The notes beneath the pieces are model-generated. The model did not search any database. It was not told where the DNA came from and was given only the letters and a program-made list of their open reading frames with translations. 32,829 nucleotides of DNA from Byssothecium circinans (lineage: Eukaryota; Ascomycota; Dothideomycetes; Pleosporales; Massarinaceae). The stretch spans positions 1,189,670 to 1,222,498 of the forward strand of contig ML976988.1 in NCBI GenBank assembly GCA_010015675.1, in the 5' to 3' direction. Below, piece by piece: positions 1 through 11,367 of this stretch; position 1 is the first letter of the stretch; each line of letters starts with the position of its first letter. The position numbers and the translations under genes were made by a program.

Positions 1-2
1 AA

Positions 3-3000
3 TCACGATTTCTCTGAGGGGTGCGCGTTTTGGCAAGTGATCAGCATCCCTGGGTGATCAGGAACCCTGTACGCTAGCTTAGCATAAGTACAATCCAGAG
101 CTGAAAGGTTGAAACCCTCCCCAAATAGAAACTTCCAAGAGTATCTACCACAGATCCGCAATAATGAAGTAGAGGGTACTGACCGTTTCTTATTTCTCTT
201 CCATTCCATGCTAGTTTTCTTACTTCCTTCGACCTGACGTACTCTTTAGCATCGTACTGGTATTGTATCTCTGGTCCGCCTTGTTCGTGGTCTGCTCGAA
301 GCTTTTCGAAAAGGTTCTGCCAGATTTGATCGCGAGCTTGGTCGTCAAGTTTATTGTATCCCAATGATAGATGGATCCGGGACATGAAGGCCTCATCAAA
401 TTGGCCTACCCTGTTGGTAGTAAGGAACAGAATGCCTTGGAAGTAATCAAGTGCTCGTAAAAACACTTGTCGGGTTAGCAAAGGCAGGAGCACACCATGG
501 GTACGGAGACTTGCCTGAAACAATGCTGTTCCGTTGCAGGTCATGCATTGAGCGTTGCTGGAGGTAAACGTCCGCTTCGTCGAGCAGAACAATCGCATCC
601 CAGTCGTTGGCATCCTTGAAGAAGCGGAGAAGATTTCGTTCAAGAGCTTCAGGTTCGTGGCCAAGATCAGCCGCTGTGATACTCAATAAAGGCCGCCTAG
701 TGTACTCCGCGACCGACTCTGGGAACTGTTAGTGCATGTTATTTGTTGTTGGGGATTACATACCTGCAGTCAGTGTCTTTCCGGTCCCTGGGGGTCCGTG
801 TAAGAGAAGTATTTGTCCTTCGCCTTTTCCGGAGATGAAGTCCGCACTGAAGCGTCCAGTAGGATTGCTTTCCGTGTACGTTTTGGCGATGGCCTTGATC
901 ATGTCCTTGCTTTGCTGATCCATGACGAGCTTATCTATCGCCATCTCAGCCATGGCTGGGCTTTCGAGGCCATCGACATCCACAAGATCTGGACCCACGT
1001 CAATGATTGAACAGCTCCTAGGAGGGTGATGCCTTACCATAAGTGCGGTCTTTGAGGATGAAGGCGTACATGTGAGAAGACATAAGTAGGTACTGATGTT
1101 GGGTGAGTCCTTCGTGTTCCTTAGGGTCTAAGTTGTCGTAACCGCTGAACTTGACTGGTTGGTAGACCGCGTCGTTTGTGGACTTGTTCTTGCCCTCATC
1201 GCATGCGCACAAAACAGCTCGAGCGGCTGCAAGAGGTTCTTCCTGCGTGGCCCATACATTCCAGTGAAAGTCAAATTCCCAAGATTTCCAGGATTCTGTT
1301 TGGTGTTCAACAACAACACGCTCTCGCTTGTACTGTAGTGACAAATTAGACACTACTTGCACACAATACAGCCTTATGCCTAGGGGCATTCAACAGTCCC
1401 TCCGGCCGAGCTCGGTAAAGTGGTGAAATACTCATGATATAGGACACTGGTTGGACTTTGGTGCATTTCAGCGGGGAAAGCTTACCGTTCTGAAGCCTCT
1501 CTTCATCCCTCTTCCGGTATACTGCAAGAACCGAGGTCCCTTGGAGAACTCGAAATATTTGCTCCCACGAGCGATTAGTTCGTTCCTGAACTTCTTCTCA
1601 TCTTTGCGATCCTGGTATTGAGTGGGGAATAAGGAAAGGGTGGTGATGTCTTGGTCATTGTCAAAAATTTGGACGTATACGGTCCTCGATTTTCGGATAA
1701 TATGGCTGCCGTTGAAGACTAGGTTCCACACAATTGCAGAGTACTGTCTTGCAGTCGTAGTATCGGCCGTAACATTGATACCGCCCGTGAACCGATCGAG
1801 AATATAGGCCGCCAAGGAGCCATCTTGTTCACGGACATAGACGTCCGTCCCAGGTTTCATTAACAACCATAAATTGGCGAATGGAACCGTCGCTGGTGTT
1901 GTTCTGAACTTTGCCACGACGTTGTCGAATTGGATGGTGTCCTGCGATCTGAGATAATGCAAGAGGAGATCGATGTGCATATCACTTGATCTGTTGAACT
2001 CGTCGGAGTGCTGCGCTCGAAGATCAAGAGATCCACGCTGATACCCTTCTAGTTGCGGTATATGATAGTACAGATCCTTGTACGGATAGTTGAACAGACC
2101 ACCAGCGATACCGTCATCCTGGTCTCCTGTTGGAGGATTTGCCGGGAATTCGATGATCGCACGCAAAATATTCATCAGGTATGGCGAATGAATCTTCAAG
2201 CTTGTTTGTTTGACACGATCCTGTGGATTCAACTGAGCTTTCCGCCCCGAGCCGCTTCCATATACCACTGGAAGTGTTTCTCCGTTTGCCGAGATCACAT
2301 CTTTCCTCTCTTCCAATGCGGGCAGATACTCGTGCGTATTGGCTACCTGAAACTCAACTGGCTCATAATATGCAATCGCTCGCAAAAACTGTTGGCCGCC
2401 GTAAGTGTTTTCGGAACGATAATAGCTGACGGTGTACTGAACATGGTTATAGAAAGTGGTTTCGGCAAAATGAGTTGGCTGTTTCTCAGATCGTGAGGGT
2501 TTAGCGGCTTTTGCTTTCGAAGTACACACGAACGAGACATTCCATTTGTGCTGAACGACCTTCTCCCAGATACTCGGATGAACCAATGCCCCGGTACCAG
2601 CGTCACGTAGCTCAAAACGACCATTGGTCAGGTCATCGAGAGCATTGGCGTCATCAGCGAACCACTCCTTCAAAAGTATCTCCATTATCTGATAGTTCTG
2701 GTCAGCGATTGTCGAAGCATACTGCACTCCAGGTTCAGGTTGAAGACATACCTTCCAAGACTGGCAGACCTTCCAAGGAATGGCATACCGTGTGTCGCTA
2801 CGGTGATCGAAGTACCCATCTTTGAAGGTGATGGTGATGAATTGTCGCTTCTCTGCCCCATGTTTGAGAGTTCCTTGTTCACCCAGGTCTAGTGAATCGG
2901 CAAGCATGGCCTTTTCTACTGCGCGCGCAAATCGAGCGAGCGAGGTTTCGGACTGACTGTCTTTCTCGGAATCAATAGCACTTCCGTCTGCGGAAGTCAG

Positions 3001-3439
3001 CAACAGATAATGCAAACACACAGTCAAACCAACCTTGGCTCATAGATTCTTCGTCCTGGTAGCTCTCGTTGTCTTCACTCGGGTAAAGTTCATCTTCTTC
3101 GTCACTCTCGCTTTCACCCCCGTCTTCTTGGGAACTTCCATCTTCGTCCTCTTGGGGACTTTGATCCTCGCGTTGAGAAGAGTCGTTTGGTATGGTCTCT
3201 TCGTGCTGGCAAGAGTCGTACGGTGCGGTCTCATCTTGTCGGCAAGGCGGGTTGGGGGTAGCTTCTTCACTTCGACAAGAATCTTTGAATGCATCGGCTC
3301 CATTGGTCTCTGTCGTCTCATTGTCTCGCGGGGATTTCCCGTTAGCGTAAGGTAAGCCGGCATTGGCGTAGTCAGGAGATGCGCTTTCTCTGGTGTTATC
3401 GACTTGTACAACTTTCAACTCCGTCCCGGCGGTATCCAT
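3..3439 (-). CDS. AAA+ ATPase with DUF7025-like region (7 exons)
   Basis: Predicted AAA+ ATPase of the large fungal family pairing a DUF7025-like region with a BCS1-like AAA core; substrate unknown. Exons by reading splice sites: 3439-3034, 2987-1486, 1332-1038, 988-764, 718-515, 465-184, 100-3; phases agree and give about 1003 aa. Exon 1 encodes an acidic, low-complexity N-terminus. The DUF7025-like motif LWLLMKPGTDVYV is near residue 500. Walker A GPPGTGKT (about 800), Walker B IVLLDEAD (about 852), sensor-1 LFLTTNR (about 889), SRIH (about 903) and sensor-2-like NGREIRN (about 967) are all present, so the ATPase core looks functional. The start ATG at 3439 sits in CCATGG; a longer frame upstream opens only with TTG. 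The intron 514-466 has a GC donor. The last exon is weakly supported: relatives continue with a longer lid, so the true C-terminus may lie beyond the window. Divergent from the DUF7708 gene. Confidence 0.85.
466..514 (-). other. GC-AG intron in the AAA ATPase gene
   Basis: Going down the minus strand the exon ends TTTCAG and the intron begins GCAAGT, with a GCTAACC branch site and ACAAG acceptor; length 49 nt. Splicing joins NSIVS to VFLRALDYFQGILF, the expected continuity between Walker B and sensor 1. No GT donor nearby preserves this join. GC-AG introns are a known minor class, and the remaining donor positions match consensus strongly, as usual for that class. Confidence 0.8.
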
Positions 3440-4144
3440 GGCTTTAAAGGACAACGCGGTTCTCCACTCTGTTTAATGGCGCCGAATTTGAAAACGGATA
3501 ACAAAATGGAAGGGATGTTGACGAAGTTGAAAAAATCTTGGAAATCCTCGCATTCATGGTATCATATAACGCGGCTTTTCTCTTTTTTCAACCACGAAGT
3601 GATGAGGCATTTTATTTCTGACGACGTTGTGCATCAAGCAAATTTACCGTGCTGGAACATTCTTGCTGTGTCCAATGTTCAAGCCGGTTACAGTGCAACA
3701 TTGGCAACTGCTGATCTCGTCTGTGATGGTCACAAGCAAAGCGCTTTGTGTCAGTTCGTACCCGACATACATGGGTGAGGCGTCCTTGAAGTTGGTCACA
3801 ATGGAATCGATGATTGGTGGTCAGGTCCCTCCTGCCACTTGTAGACATGTGGAAAACCGCGAGCATATATAACTCATCTTAATATCCGATCAAATTAGAG
3901 AAGAGCACAAATACCGAAACACTGTACATCTTGTGTTCTTTGGGTATCCGCCGGCTGTCACAAGGTGACGGTTTAATTTGAGTAAAGCTTGCCCAGGTGA
4001 CATTGTTCTTCCGAAGACGCAATACGTATGTAGTACCAAAAGGGTCCTTCCGAATTTCTTACGGTGCATTTAGTTCAACAAGAACAGTTCTCCAGTGCAA
4101 AAATTACGAGTATTCGGCGAGATATCTCATTCTGCGGCGCTACG
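3440..4144. promoter_or_regulatory. Divergent intergenic region between AAA and DUF7708 genes
   Basis: About 705 bp separates the two divergent start codons, and I see no convincing gene here. A TATATAA box lies at 3866-3872, 273 bp upstream of the plus-strand start, and could serve that gene; an unrecognised 5' non-coding exon is possible. Overlapping small frames on both strands have no recognisable domain. Confidence 0.5.
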
Positions 4145-6146
4145 ATGATGGAGGATCGGACTCTAGTGAGGCGATTTACCGACAGTTTGCCAGGAGAAAC
4201 GCAGCTGGAAGAGGCTCTACTTGATGAACAAAGGGAGAATGATAGAATTTCAGGAGACATCCAGAAAGACAGGCTTGAGGCGTTGTATCAGGATCGGAAT
4301 CGTGACAATTTGTAGGGGTCTTCTTACCATCCGAAATCCAGGAGCAACACTAACCTTCTAACAGGGATGTCAGTTTCTTCAAAGCAGACGAAGCCAGAAA
4401 CACTCTGCAAAAGATCTCAGTAGCTCTTGAAGCGGACCTCAAGCCCTCTAGGCTGTCTAGAATCGGAATCCATCGCACTTCAGCTCGCGAAGCGGCAAAC
4501 AACGTTATACAGCAATCGCCACGAACTTTTGACGAGCTTCGAGTTGTCATCCATCATCTCGAGAAAAACCATCTCGCCAATCAAAGCAAGGTAAGTTGCC
4601 TTGGGACTTCAGAGTAGGAATGCGTCCACGATTTTCTTCTTGCAATTGTAAAGGAACAAGGACGCAATAAATAACGATACGTCACTGGCTTTAACTGACC
4701 ATTCAACAGGTAGGGCTTCATTTCCGAAAGCTCTGCAAAACGTTCGACGGCTACAAAAAGGCATTTGAAGTGTTTCCATCACAAAATGCATACACTTCGA
4801 CCGTTTGTGGTAGCCTATCGCTTATCATGAGTGCTGCTGTCAACCATGATGCAGTCGCGGAAATGATGTCCCAAGCCGTTGCCGACATCACCAACGAAGC
4901 AACGCGTTTCGCTGTCGCGCCAGAAATCTTCGGGACCCATGAAATGAGAGAACTGCTATCAGACCTCTACGCACAGGTCTTCCTATTCTATCGCGACGTC
5001 ATCAAGTGGTTCCTGCAATCGAAGGTCTCACGTTTCGTCAGCAGTTTTAACGAGACACTGAGGGAGAGGTATACAAATGCCCAGGCTCGCATCAAGAACT
5101 GTATCAATGACATACGCAATGCCATGCTTATAGGAAGTTTCACCATGCAGAAAGCAAATCACTCCATTGTAAAGGAAATGGCAAGTAAAGGTGTTCGCAT
5201 ACGCGAACAGTCCTTTGACTGTTTCAGTAAACATGCCGTTGCATTAAACGGTCAGCAGTTTTGTATTTCGATGGTTCAAAAGCAGCATGACGAGTTCCTA
5301 CAAAAACTGGATCTGTGTTTATCGAAGCACAACGACTGTTCACTTGCTGCAAAGCCAGGAGGAACTTCGGAGAAGGAATCTTGCCTGGCTAGAAAAGCCG
5401 CCAGAGACATGAATGCTCAGCTCGAAGAGTATATCGTCGGTACTGAAGGTTACTCGCTGTTCGACGGTGGCATATTTTGGCTGCCGACTGTCGAAATTGC
5501 ATCCAAGATGCAAGACTGGATGAGCAATACGGCAACTTCTTTCACCTCAGTGCTGCTATGGGTTTCGAGCCCAGACGTATCTGAAGCATTTCCAAGTTCC
5601 CGTGCTGCGGCACTGACGGTTCTTATGGCAGCATGGTGTACAGAGTTGCCCATCATTTCGCACTTCTGTGAACGACCAAGGACTACAAACATTCCATCCG
5701 GCCGAGATGTCGAGAAGGTGGGCTTGATTGGACTTATATACAGCTTGATTGCGCAGCTCTTGAAATTCAACGTAACGGATGATTCCTTTGAAGTCGCCAA
5801 AGGCCAAATGGCCAAATTGGATGGATCCGACGATTCGTGGATAGTGGCGTTGGAGATCTTCTCAAAGCTCTGGAAAACGACACCGCAGCTTTCCTACTGC
5901 ATCATCGACGGCCTCAATGAGTTTGGATTCAGTGAAGGGGCTTCATGGTCCAGTGATCTGCTCAAGGTATTGCTTGATCCAGAAAGACTTCGCAGAGGCT
6001 GCGTGAAGATTCTTCTTACCACGACCGGGCACTCGAGGATTCTGCTAGATCTTGTACCAATGGAAGATCGAGTGATTGCGAACTCGGAAGCCCGAAAAGC
6101 GGTGCGTGGTGGACAATGGGTCACCACTCCTCGTAAGGAAAAATGA
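4145..6146 (+). CDS. DUF7708 protein with degenerate STAND-like NTPase region
   Basis: Three exons: 4145-4311, 4365-4590, 4710-6146; introns of 53 and 119 nt have GTAGGG and GTAAGT donors and CTAAC/CTGAC branch sites; phases agree and give 609 aa. Exon 1 is charged and probably helical. Residues about 135-290 match the DUF7708 type seen at the N-terminus of fungal NACHT/ankyrin (STAND-like) proteins, including FPSQNAY and the LYAQVFLFYRDVIKWF helix. Residues about 413-450 (LLWVSSPDVSEAF...) occupy the place of a P-loop but have no GxxxxGK[ST]. CIIDGLNE near residue 527 resembles Walker B. The protein ends soon after without WD or ankyrin repeats, so it is either a naturally short member or truncated. 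The ATG at 4145 is the first in frame; 4148 is an alternative. A role in recognition or heterokaryon-type signalling is only an inference from the family. Confidence 0.75.
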
Positions 6147-6569
6147 ACTTAGATGAGGACGAGTATTGGATCGTGGCCTTTCGATTGGTGGCGGTTGTAA
6201 GCAAACGATGGACGAGCAGTGGATTATGTTGTAGGGATGGTGATGATGTAGGTAGCGCGTTCGAGGGAGGGAAAGTAGTGCGAATGAAGGAGCGAGGGCG
6301 ATGACACGTGAAAGGGGCGGCTGAAATCGGCCCGCTTACTATTCTGTATTAGGAAGGTGGAATTGCCTCCTTAAGCTTTGCGCCGAGCTCCTAACCGTAT
6401 CGTATGGCTATGCTGATCTCCGCACTTGGCCAGCCTCAATGTCGTTTTCGCCTTTGCATCCTCCTTCTCGGTCCTTCTTTCCCGAACAATAACCTGGTTT
6501 CCGGGTCTCTAAAATAGAAATGGCGCGCATCTTCCTTTCCTCCTTTCCGGCTCACTCTCATTCACTCTG
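6147..6569. other. Intergenic, no gene seen
   Basis: The 423 bp between the DUF7708 gene and the phosphoesterase pseudogene has no recognisable coding or RNA gene. Its right part is pyrimidine-rich and would have been the promoter of the downstream gene. Confidence 0.5.
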
Positions 6570-8665
6570 ATGCCAACCATTCCAGGGATGCTGTTCTCCA
6601 CGCTGGTCGCCCTCACGGCAGCTTTCCATCCCTCTCTGGCCTGCGAAGGGGAGCCGCACAGCTGCTATGGCGAACCCGAACACGATGTGATTCTGACGCG
6701 AAATGTGAGGCGCATGCAGCCCGATGCCCAGAACGCAACTTGGGACCGCGTGCTCCGCTACCTTAGGGCTAGATCAACTTTCTCTAGACTACCGACACGC
6801 ACGGCTGGCTCGAAGGTCACACCAAAGAGCAGAACTATGGTGCCGATTGGGGCGACTATGTCTCATTCACCAGAGCCATGAAGCAGAAGGCGCGAAACCT
6901 AGGCGTCGACCTGCTACTAGTTGGTACTGGGGAATGTTGCTAACCGCGGAATTCGTCCTAGTTTCTTTGACTGACGCTATTTTGAAGGATTTGCATGATG
7001 ATGCTGGTCCGAGCGATGCTACCTGGGAGAATGTGGAGTACGGTCTGCTGACCATCGGGAACCATGAGCTCTATATCACTGAAATAGCTTACGAGACCTT
7101 CAGCAACTTCTCAAATGTGTACGGCGATAGACATCTCACCAGTAATGTCCAAACTCTCAACCCTGCCACTAGAAATACGACTATATTGGACATCGATATA
7201 GTTACTCTTCACCACTGAGCAAGGGCTTGGAATTATGGCATTCGGCGTCCTCTTCGACTTTACTAGCAACTCCAATGTATCCAAGGTTATAAAGGCCGCT
7301 TCGATGGTCCAGGAGTCCTGGTTCTTAGAGGCTGTCAACTGCACCAAGCCGATTGACCTCTTCGTAGTGATTGGGGACAATCCAGTCCGCACAACTGTCA
7401 GCTCCTCCACATTCGGTACCCTTTTCAGAGCTATCCGAAAGACCCGACCAAACGTGCCTATCCAAGCCTTTGGCGGTCGCACTCATATCCGTGACTTTGT
7501 CGTCTACGACAATAAGCAACGGGCCTGGAGTCGGGCACTATTGCGAAACTTTAGGATGGCTTGTAATGTCAGGCATAAAGTCCTCCAATTACACTTTCAC
7601 GAATCCCAATGGCGTAATAAACCCAACTCGCAGTGCCATTCTACCTGTCAGCACGGAAACGGCAAGTGAGTCCCTGCCTAGCTCAACCACTCCCTCGGAC
7701 CTTTGGTATGCACGTCGATATCTGGACTGGAACCATCTCACATTCGCCTACCACGCCGAAGGTAGCCAGCAATATACAACGTCTTTCGACACTCCCAAGG
7801 CGTTCGCTGTTACGTCTAAGATAACAGCTGCTCGCAACAAGCTCCATCTGACCAACCTCTATGGCTGTGCGCCTCAGAGTTATTGTCAGTTTTGCAAACC
7901 ATTCTTGGCAGGTGGTAATTTGTTCCAGCTGCTACAGACTGCGCTATCGACTGTTTTCGTAAATGAGACCCGCAAGCACACTCCTCATCTCATCACTATA
8001 AGCATAGGCTCTGTACATTTCGATCTAGCCAAAGGACGATTTACATACGACGACTCCTTCATCGTCTCACCTTTCAAAGATGCCTTCCAGTTTCTTGCCG
8101 ATGTGCCCTATGAGCAGGCATCTAAGGTGCTAGACTTCCTCAACTCGGGTCCATTTCAAAAGAAGCGCGACAATGTCAACCTCCGACTTCAATTTTTTCG
8201 CCCGTGCTCTCGGATAGAGATACCTGCGTCGAACCACCGCTCCTATATTCCTCCGATAGGATGCATAAGCGGTCAAAGCCAAAAGGTCGCGTTATTAGTC
8301 GGCATTTCACCGAAGTTTCGCTTGGGTACACTACAATTGATGATTTTGGGGATGACGGTGATGACACCATCCATGCCAAGATTCCCAGCTACACACAGCC
8401 CAACGATCTACAAGCAAACGCGTCTTTTCCAACAGATGGCTCAACATCTGCGACCGTCGACCTCGTCTTTATAGGTTTCATCGCTAGCTACATCGTCAAT
8501 GCCTTAAATCAGCCAGTCGTAGGAGGTAACTATTCTACTAGCCAAGTGGCGTATTACATGGACAAGAGCTTCACCACGAGCAGCTATCTGCCAGCGTACG
8601 CGAAGATTGCATGGCAAGAAACCACCCCTCATTGTCCGGTGGGGGCCGGTATCGGTAGCGATTAG
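6570..8665 (+). pseudogene. Secreted metallophosphoesterase / 5'-nucleotidase-like pseudogene
   Basis: Remnant of a secreted Ser/Thr-phosphatase-fold (calcineurin-like metallophosphoesterase, 5'-nucleotidase-like) protein. A signal peptide starts at 6570 (MLFSTLVALTAAFHPSLAC). Family landmarks follow: TTDTHGWLEGH (metal-binding DxH), DLHDDAG, IGNHELY (GNHE), IQAFGGRTHIRDF, RYLDWN, CAPQSYC, FDLAKGRFTYDDSFIVSPFKD, and a conserved C-terminal CPVGAG. These are spread over all three frames. In the TDTHGW frame there are three stops just upstream (6764-6766, 6770-6772, 6785-6787). The frame then shifts near the VDTGD-equivalent (here VGTG, acidic residue lost), twice around 7180-7215, near 7515 and near 8190. 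An intron probably once interrupted the TGD codons, but its donor is not recognisable. Lesions are scattered point changes and small indels, so decay appears old; no insertion is seen. Confidence 0.9.
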
Positions 8666-9105
8666 CGGTGAAGGTGAGAGTGACCGAGGTGGCCAGGTGA
8701 AGGCAAACCCGTATGATAATCGAGGGGTACAATAGCACAATACTAAAGTCCAGACGCCTTCACCTCCTTTCCTCACACCCCACCTCAACAACACAATACC
8801 ATGGAATTGTGATCAATCTCTAGTAGGTTTTGCCCTTTGTTCTTGAATAGAGCTTGCCATCTCCCTTGCGATCCCCTCCATTTGCATCACCTTACCGTAC
8901 CTTTACCTTAACCTTCACCCTCACCTCTCCTCCTACTTTTACACTCACCTTAACCTTCACCTTTACTTGCTGTCTCTGAGCTCTCACTACGACGCTAGTC
9001 TTAACCGAGTCGTCGCCCAATCCCTATATAAGGCAGCGCCGCCGCTTGTACTGTTACGTACCACCATCCTTCCTCACAAGACCGACCAACACACAACTGT
9101 ATACC
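8666..9105. promoter_or_regulatory. F-box gene upstream region with pyrimidine tract
   Basis: No gene is seen. A plus-strand pyrimidine-rich block at about 8868-8968 is built of degenerate ACCTT/CACCTT units, with ACCTTAACCTTCACC occurring twice (about 8907 and 8948). Such CT-rich blocks are common upstream of fungal transcription starts. A TATATAA box follows at 9025-9031. Confidence 0.55.
9025..9031 (+). promoter_or_regulatory. TATA box of the F-box gene
   Basis: TATATAA lies 75 bp upstream of the ATG at 9106 and just downstream of a CT-rich tract, the spacing expected for a short 5' leader. Confidence 0.55.
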
Positions 9106-10537
9106 ATGGCGCTGTTCACGATCATCCCAGACGAGCTTCTCCTCGAGGTCGTGAAAGACTTGCAGAGTAAGAAAGACCTCAGGGCGTTGGCGCTGACATC
9201 AAAACGGTACGTACTTTTGGTTGTGACGTGACAGACGCTTTCACAGTCAACACTACGCTAGCGTTGCGCCCATCGTGGGTTGAAGAGCTCGGATAGAGGA
9301 GATCAGCCTCCCACCTTGTTTGACTTGCTGACGAGCGGTGCCTAGCTTCACCGCAATCGCCCAGGCAGCAATCATGCCAACAATCGAGCTGCGCAACCCT
9401 AGCAGCGCCCGCCAAATCTTCGAGCTCGTCCGAACACTCTTGGATCGCCCAGATCTAGCATCCAATGTCACATCCCTCGACCTCGCCGTGCCGAGCGTGT
9501 ACCGCGCCTCATATGAGGAGGGACTAGCACTGGAGGCCAAAGTCGACAGGTTCCGGTACTCAATTGGTGTCAAAGGCGTGGAGTTCAGTTGGGCAGGGCT
9601 GCTCATCGCTCTGGTTCCGTTTTTGAAGCACCTGAAGGTCAGCTACAGCTACCCCAAGGTCCCTCTGCCATATGTGAACGGACATATTGCGAACAAGGCT
9701 TCAATCCTCGATGCTCTGTTCGCCAACTTCACCTCTGACGACCTCCACCACTTTCCTGGATTAAAGTCCGTGACAGATGTCACCATCCGCGGAGATGCCG
9801 GAGATCTGCGGGACTGGATGCTCGCCACACTACCTAAGCTACGACACTTGGAAATTCCCGGCACGAAGCAATTATGGATGTTGAATGACAAGATCGAGAC
9901 GCAGCTGTCCAGCGTCCATCTCCGCTGCTCGTCCCATGTCCTTCAGTCTTCCGGCCACCATCTGAACTACAATGTCTTCACGGGTTTCAAGAGCTTGACC
10001 CGGCTGCAACTCACCCTTTCTGACATCATGATTGATGCGCCGGTACTCACTTCCTATCCGGTCACCAGCCGACCCACCTTCGCGCCTGGATCCTTCGCCA
10101 ACATGATGAAGAAGCTGGAGCCTCTGGCGACAACTCTCCAGGAGCTCGACATTAATCTCGACCTCCGAGCCTGCAGCGGGTGGTTGAAGTCCATCGGACC
10201 CATGACCTCGTTGGACAAGTATACGCAGCTCAAGCGTCTGCGACTGCCCCAAGAGGCATTGGTGTCCATGCAAGAGCACTTGTACCACGACACAATCCCA
10301 GCTTCCGTCGAGGAGATTGAGATCTTCCGAGCCACTCGGGCATCAACGACTTGGACCGCTGCGTTGCTTGGGCAGGCAACCTACCTCAAGTCCTTCAAGA
10401 AGCTGTCGCTAGACTTCCTGCCTGATCAGTTCCGCAATATTCAGGCGTGGTATTGGTCCACTTCAGTTGATCGAAAGCCCGCCCTTCGTCGCAGCGAGAA
10501 CGGCGTCGACGTCAAGTGCAGGGTTGAGCGCCGTTGA
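9106..10537 (+). CDS. F-box protein (2 exons)
   Basis: Exons 9106-9206 and 9346-10537 give about 430 aa. The start is in ACCATGG context. Exon 1 encodes an N-terminal F-box-like helix pair (IIPDELLLEVVKDL...LRALALTSKR). The intron 9207-9345 has a GTACGT donor, a TGCTGAC branch and a CTAG acceptor, and keeps frame into FTAIAQAAIMPTIELRN. The rest is a leucine-rich, LRR-like fungal F-box C-terminus with repeated hydrophobic strands such as LRHLEIPG, LTRLQLTLSDI, LQELDINLDL and LKRLRLPQEAL. The likely role is substrate adaptor for an SCF (Skp1-cullin) ubiquitin ligase; the target is unknown. Inside the proposed intron, fragments resembling homologous coding sequence (QHYASVAPIV, EEISLPPCLTC) lie in other frames, so the splicing may be more complex or part of an exon may have been lost. 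Confidence 0.75.
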
Positions 10538-11367
10538 GTTGGATGGCTGGCAGTGCGACTTACAGACAAATATCTTGACATAATAAATGGTAAGTCAATT
10601 TTTTTGGTATTGCTGGTCCCCTCTTTTTGGGGTGGCAAAATTGGGGTTGAGAGATTGGGGATGCGGTGCGATATAACGTGGTGCGATTTATGGATGGATC
10701 ATTGGAGACACACCTACGGTAAGCATATCTTCTTTGGCATTGAGGATATCCTTCATGATGGGTTTTAGTGCCCTGGTTCCAGAGACGGAAAAAATTGTGG
10801 TTTGGGTGAGTGCGGACCTGGTGCGATTCATGCACCGACATCTGGGTATCTGGTAAGTCCATTTATTTGGTGTTACCGGTATCTTTCATGTGGCGGGTTT
10901 CGACAAACTTGGTGGTGGATCGTTTCGAACATGGGCGTGTTCGCTTCGACTTTCCCTATTTCATTACATTCGGGACTAGTAGCGTCATCTGTCTGGTACC
11001 TCATCATTTTCTTCATTGGTTTTTTCTACCGACGACTTCTTATGCCACACTACAGCGTGAACAAGATGATCGGCATCTTTCGGATATATCTGTCAGCTAC
11101 ATACACTCAGAATCATTGGGTTTTTCACATGTCACAACAAAATGCGTCGAAGCAACCCACAGGGTCCAAATTATCGACGACATGACGACAACTTCTCTTT
11201 AGGCAACAACATTAAGTTCACATCGCCCTCAAATAATTCATGCGTACCGTCCTTATTATCCTTGAAGCTCTGTTCTCATCCAGCATGTTCCTATCATGGA
11301 TGTCAAAGTATAAAGATAAATCTCTCCCTGCTCGTGGTGAAGCCCCTCCATCTTTCTAGCATGCAGA
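10538..11367. other. Gene-free region with tandem repeats
   Basis: No gene is convincing. The left part holds three diverged units of about 130 bp (separate entry). The right part is convergent intergenic DNA between the F-box gene and the minus-strand dehydrogenase. Two overlapping frames around 10802-11202 have no recognisable domain; one has a hydrophobic stretch, which is not enough to call a protein. Confidence 0.5.
10550..10905 (+). repeat. Three diverged tandem units of about 130 bp
   Basis: Each unit runs GTGCGA-(T)-T-A, about 35-45 nt, then GTAAG[TC], then an ATTT-TTTGG-TT segment, a GG-T--C-TTCAT segment and GGGTTT. The GTAAG anchors are at 10590, 10719 and 10853, so spacing is 129 and 134 bp. 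The GTGCGA anchors precede them near 10551, 10681 and 10821. A possible very weak fourth unit follows near 10996. Similarity is partial, so this is an old, decayed tandem duplication. Each unit carries a splice-donor-like GTAAGT. Confidence 0.6.

Noticed and set aside
3035..3411. Overlapping frames on both strands at the acidic exon
   Set aside because: They are shadows of the GA-rich acidic N-terminus of the AAA ATPase gene.
8868..8968. Telomere-like or satellite array (ACCTTAACCTT units)
   Set aside because: Units are irregular and do not match the fungal CCCTAA telomere repeat; it is better read as a CT-rich promoter tract.
10802..11202. Two overlapping frames of about 130 aa, one hydrophobic
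   Set aside because: They start inside the decayed tandem repeats, with no recognisable domain or coding pattern.
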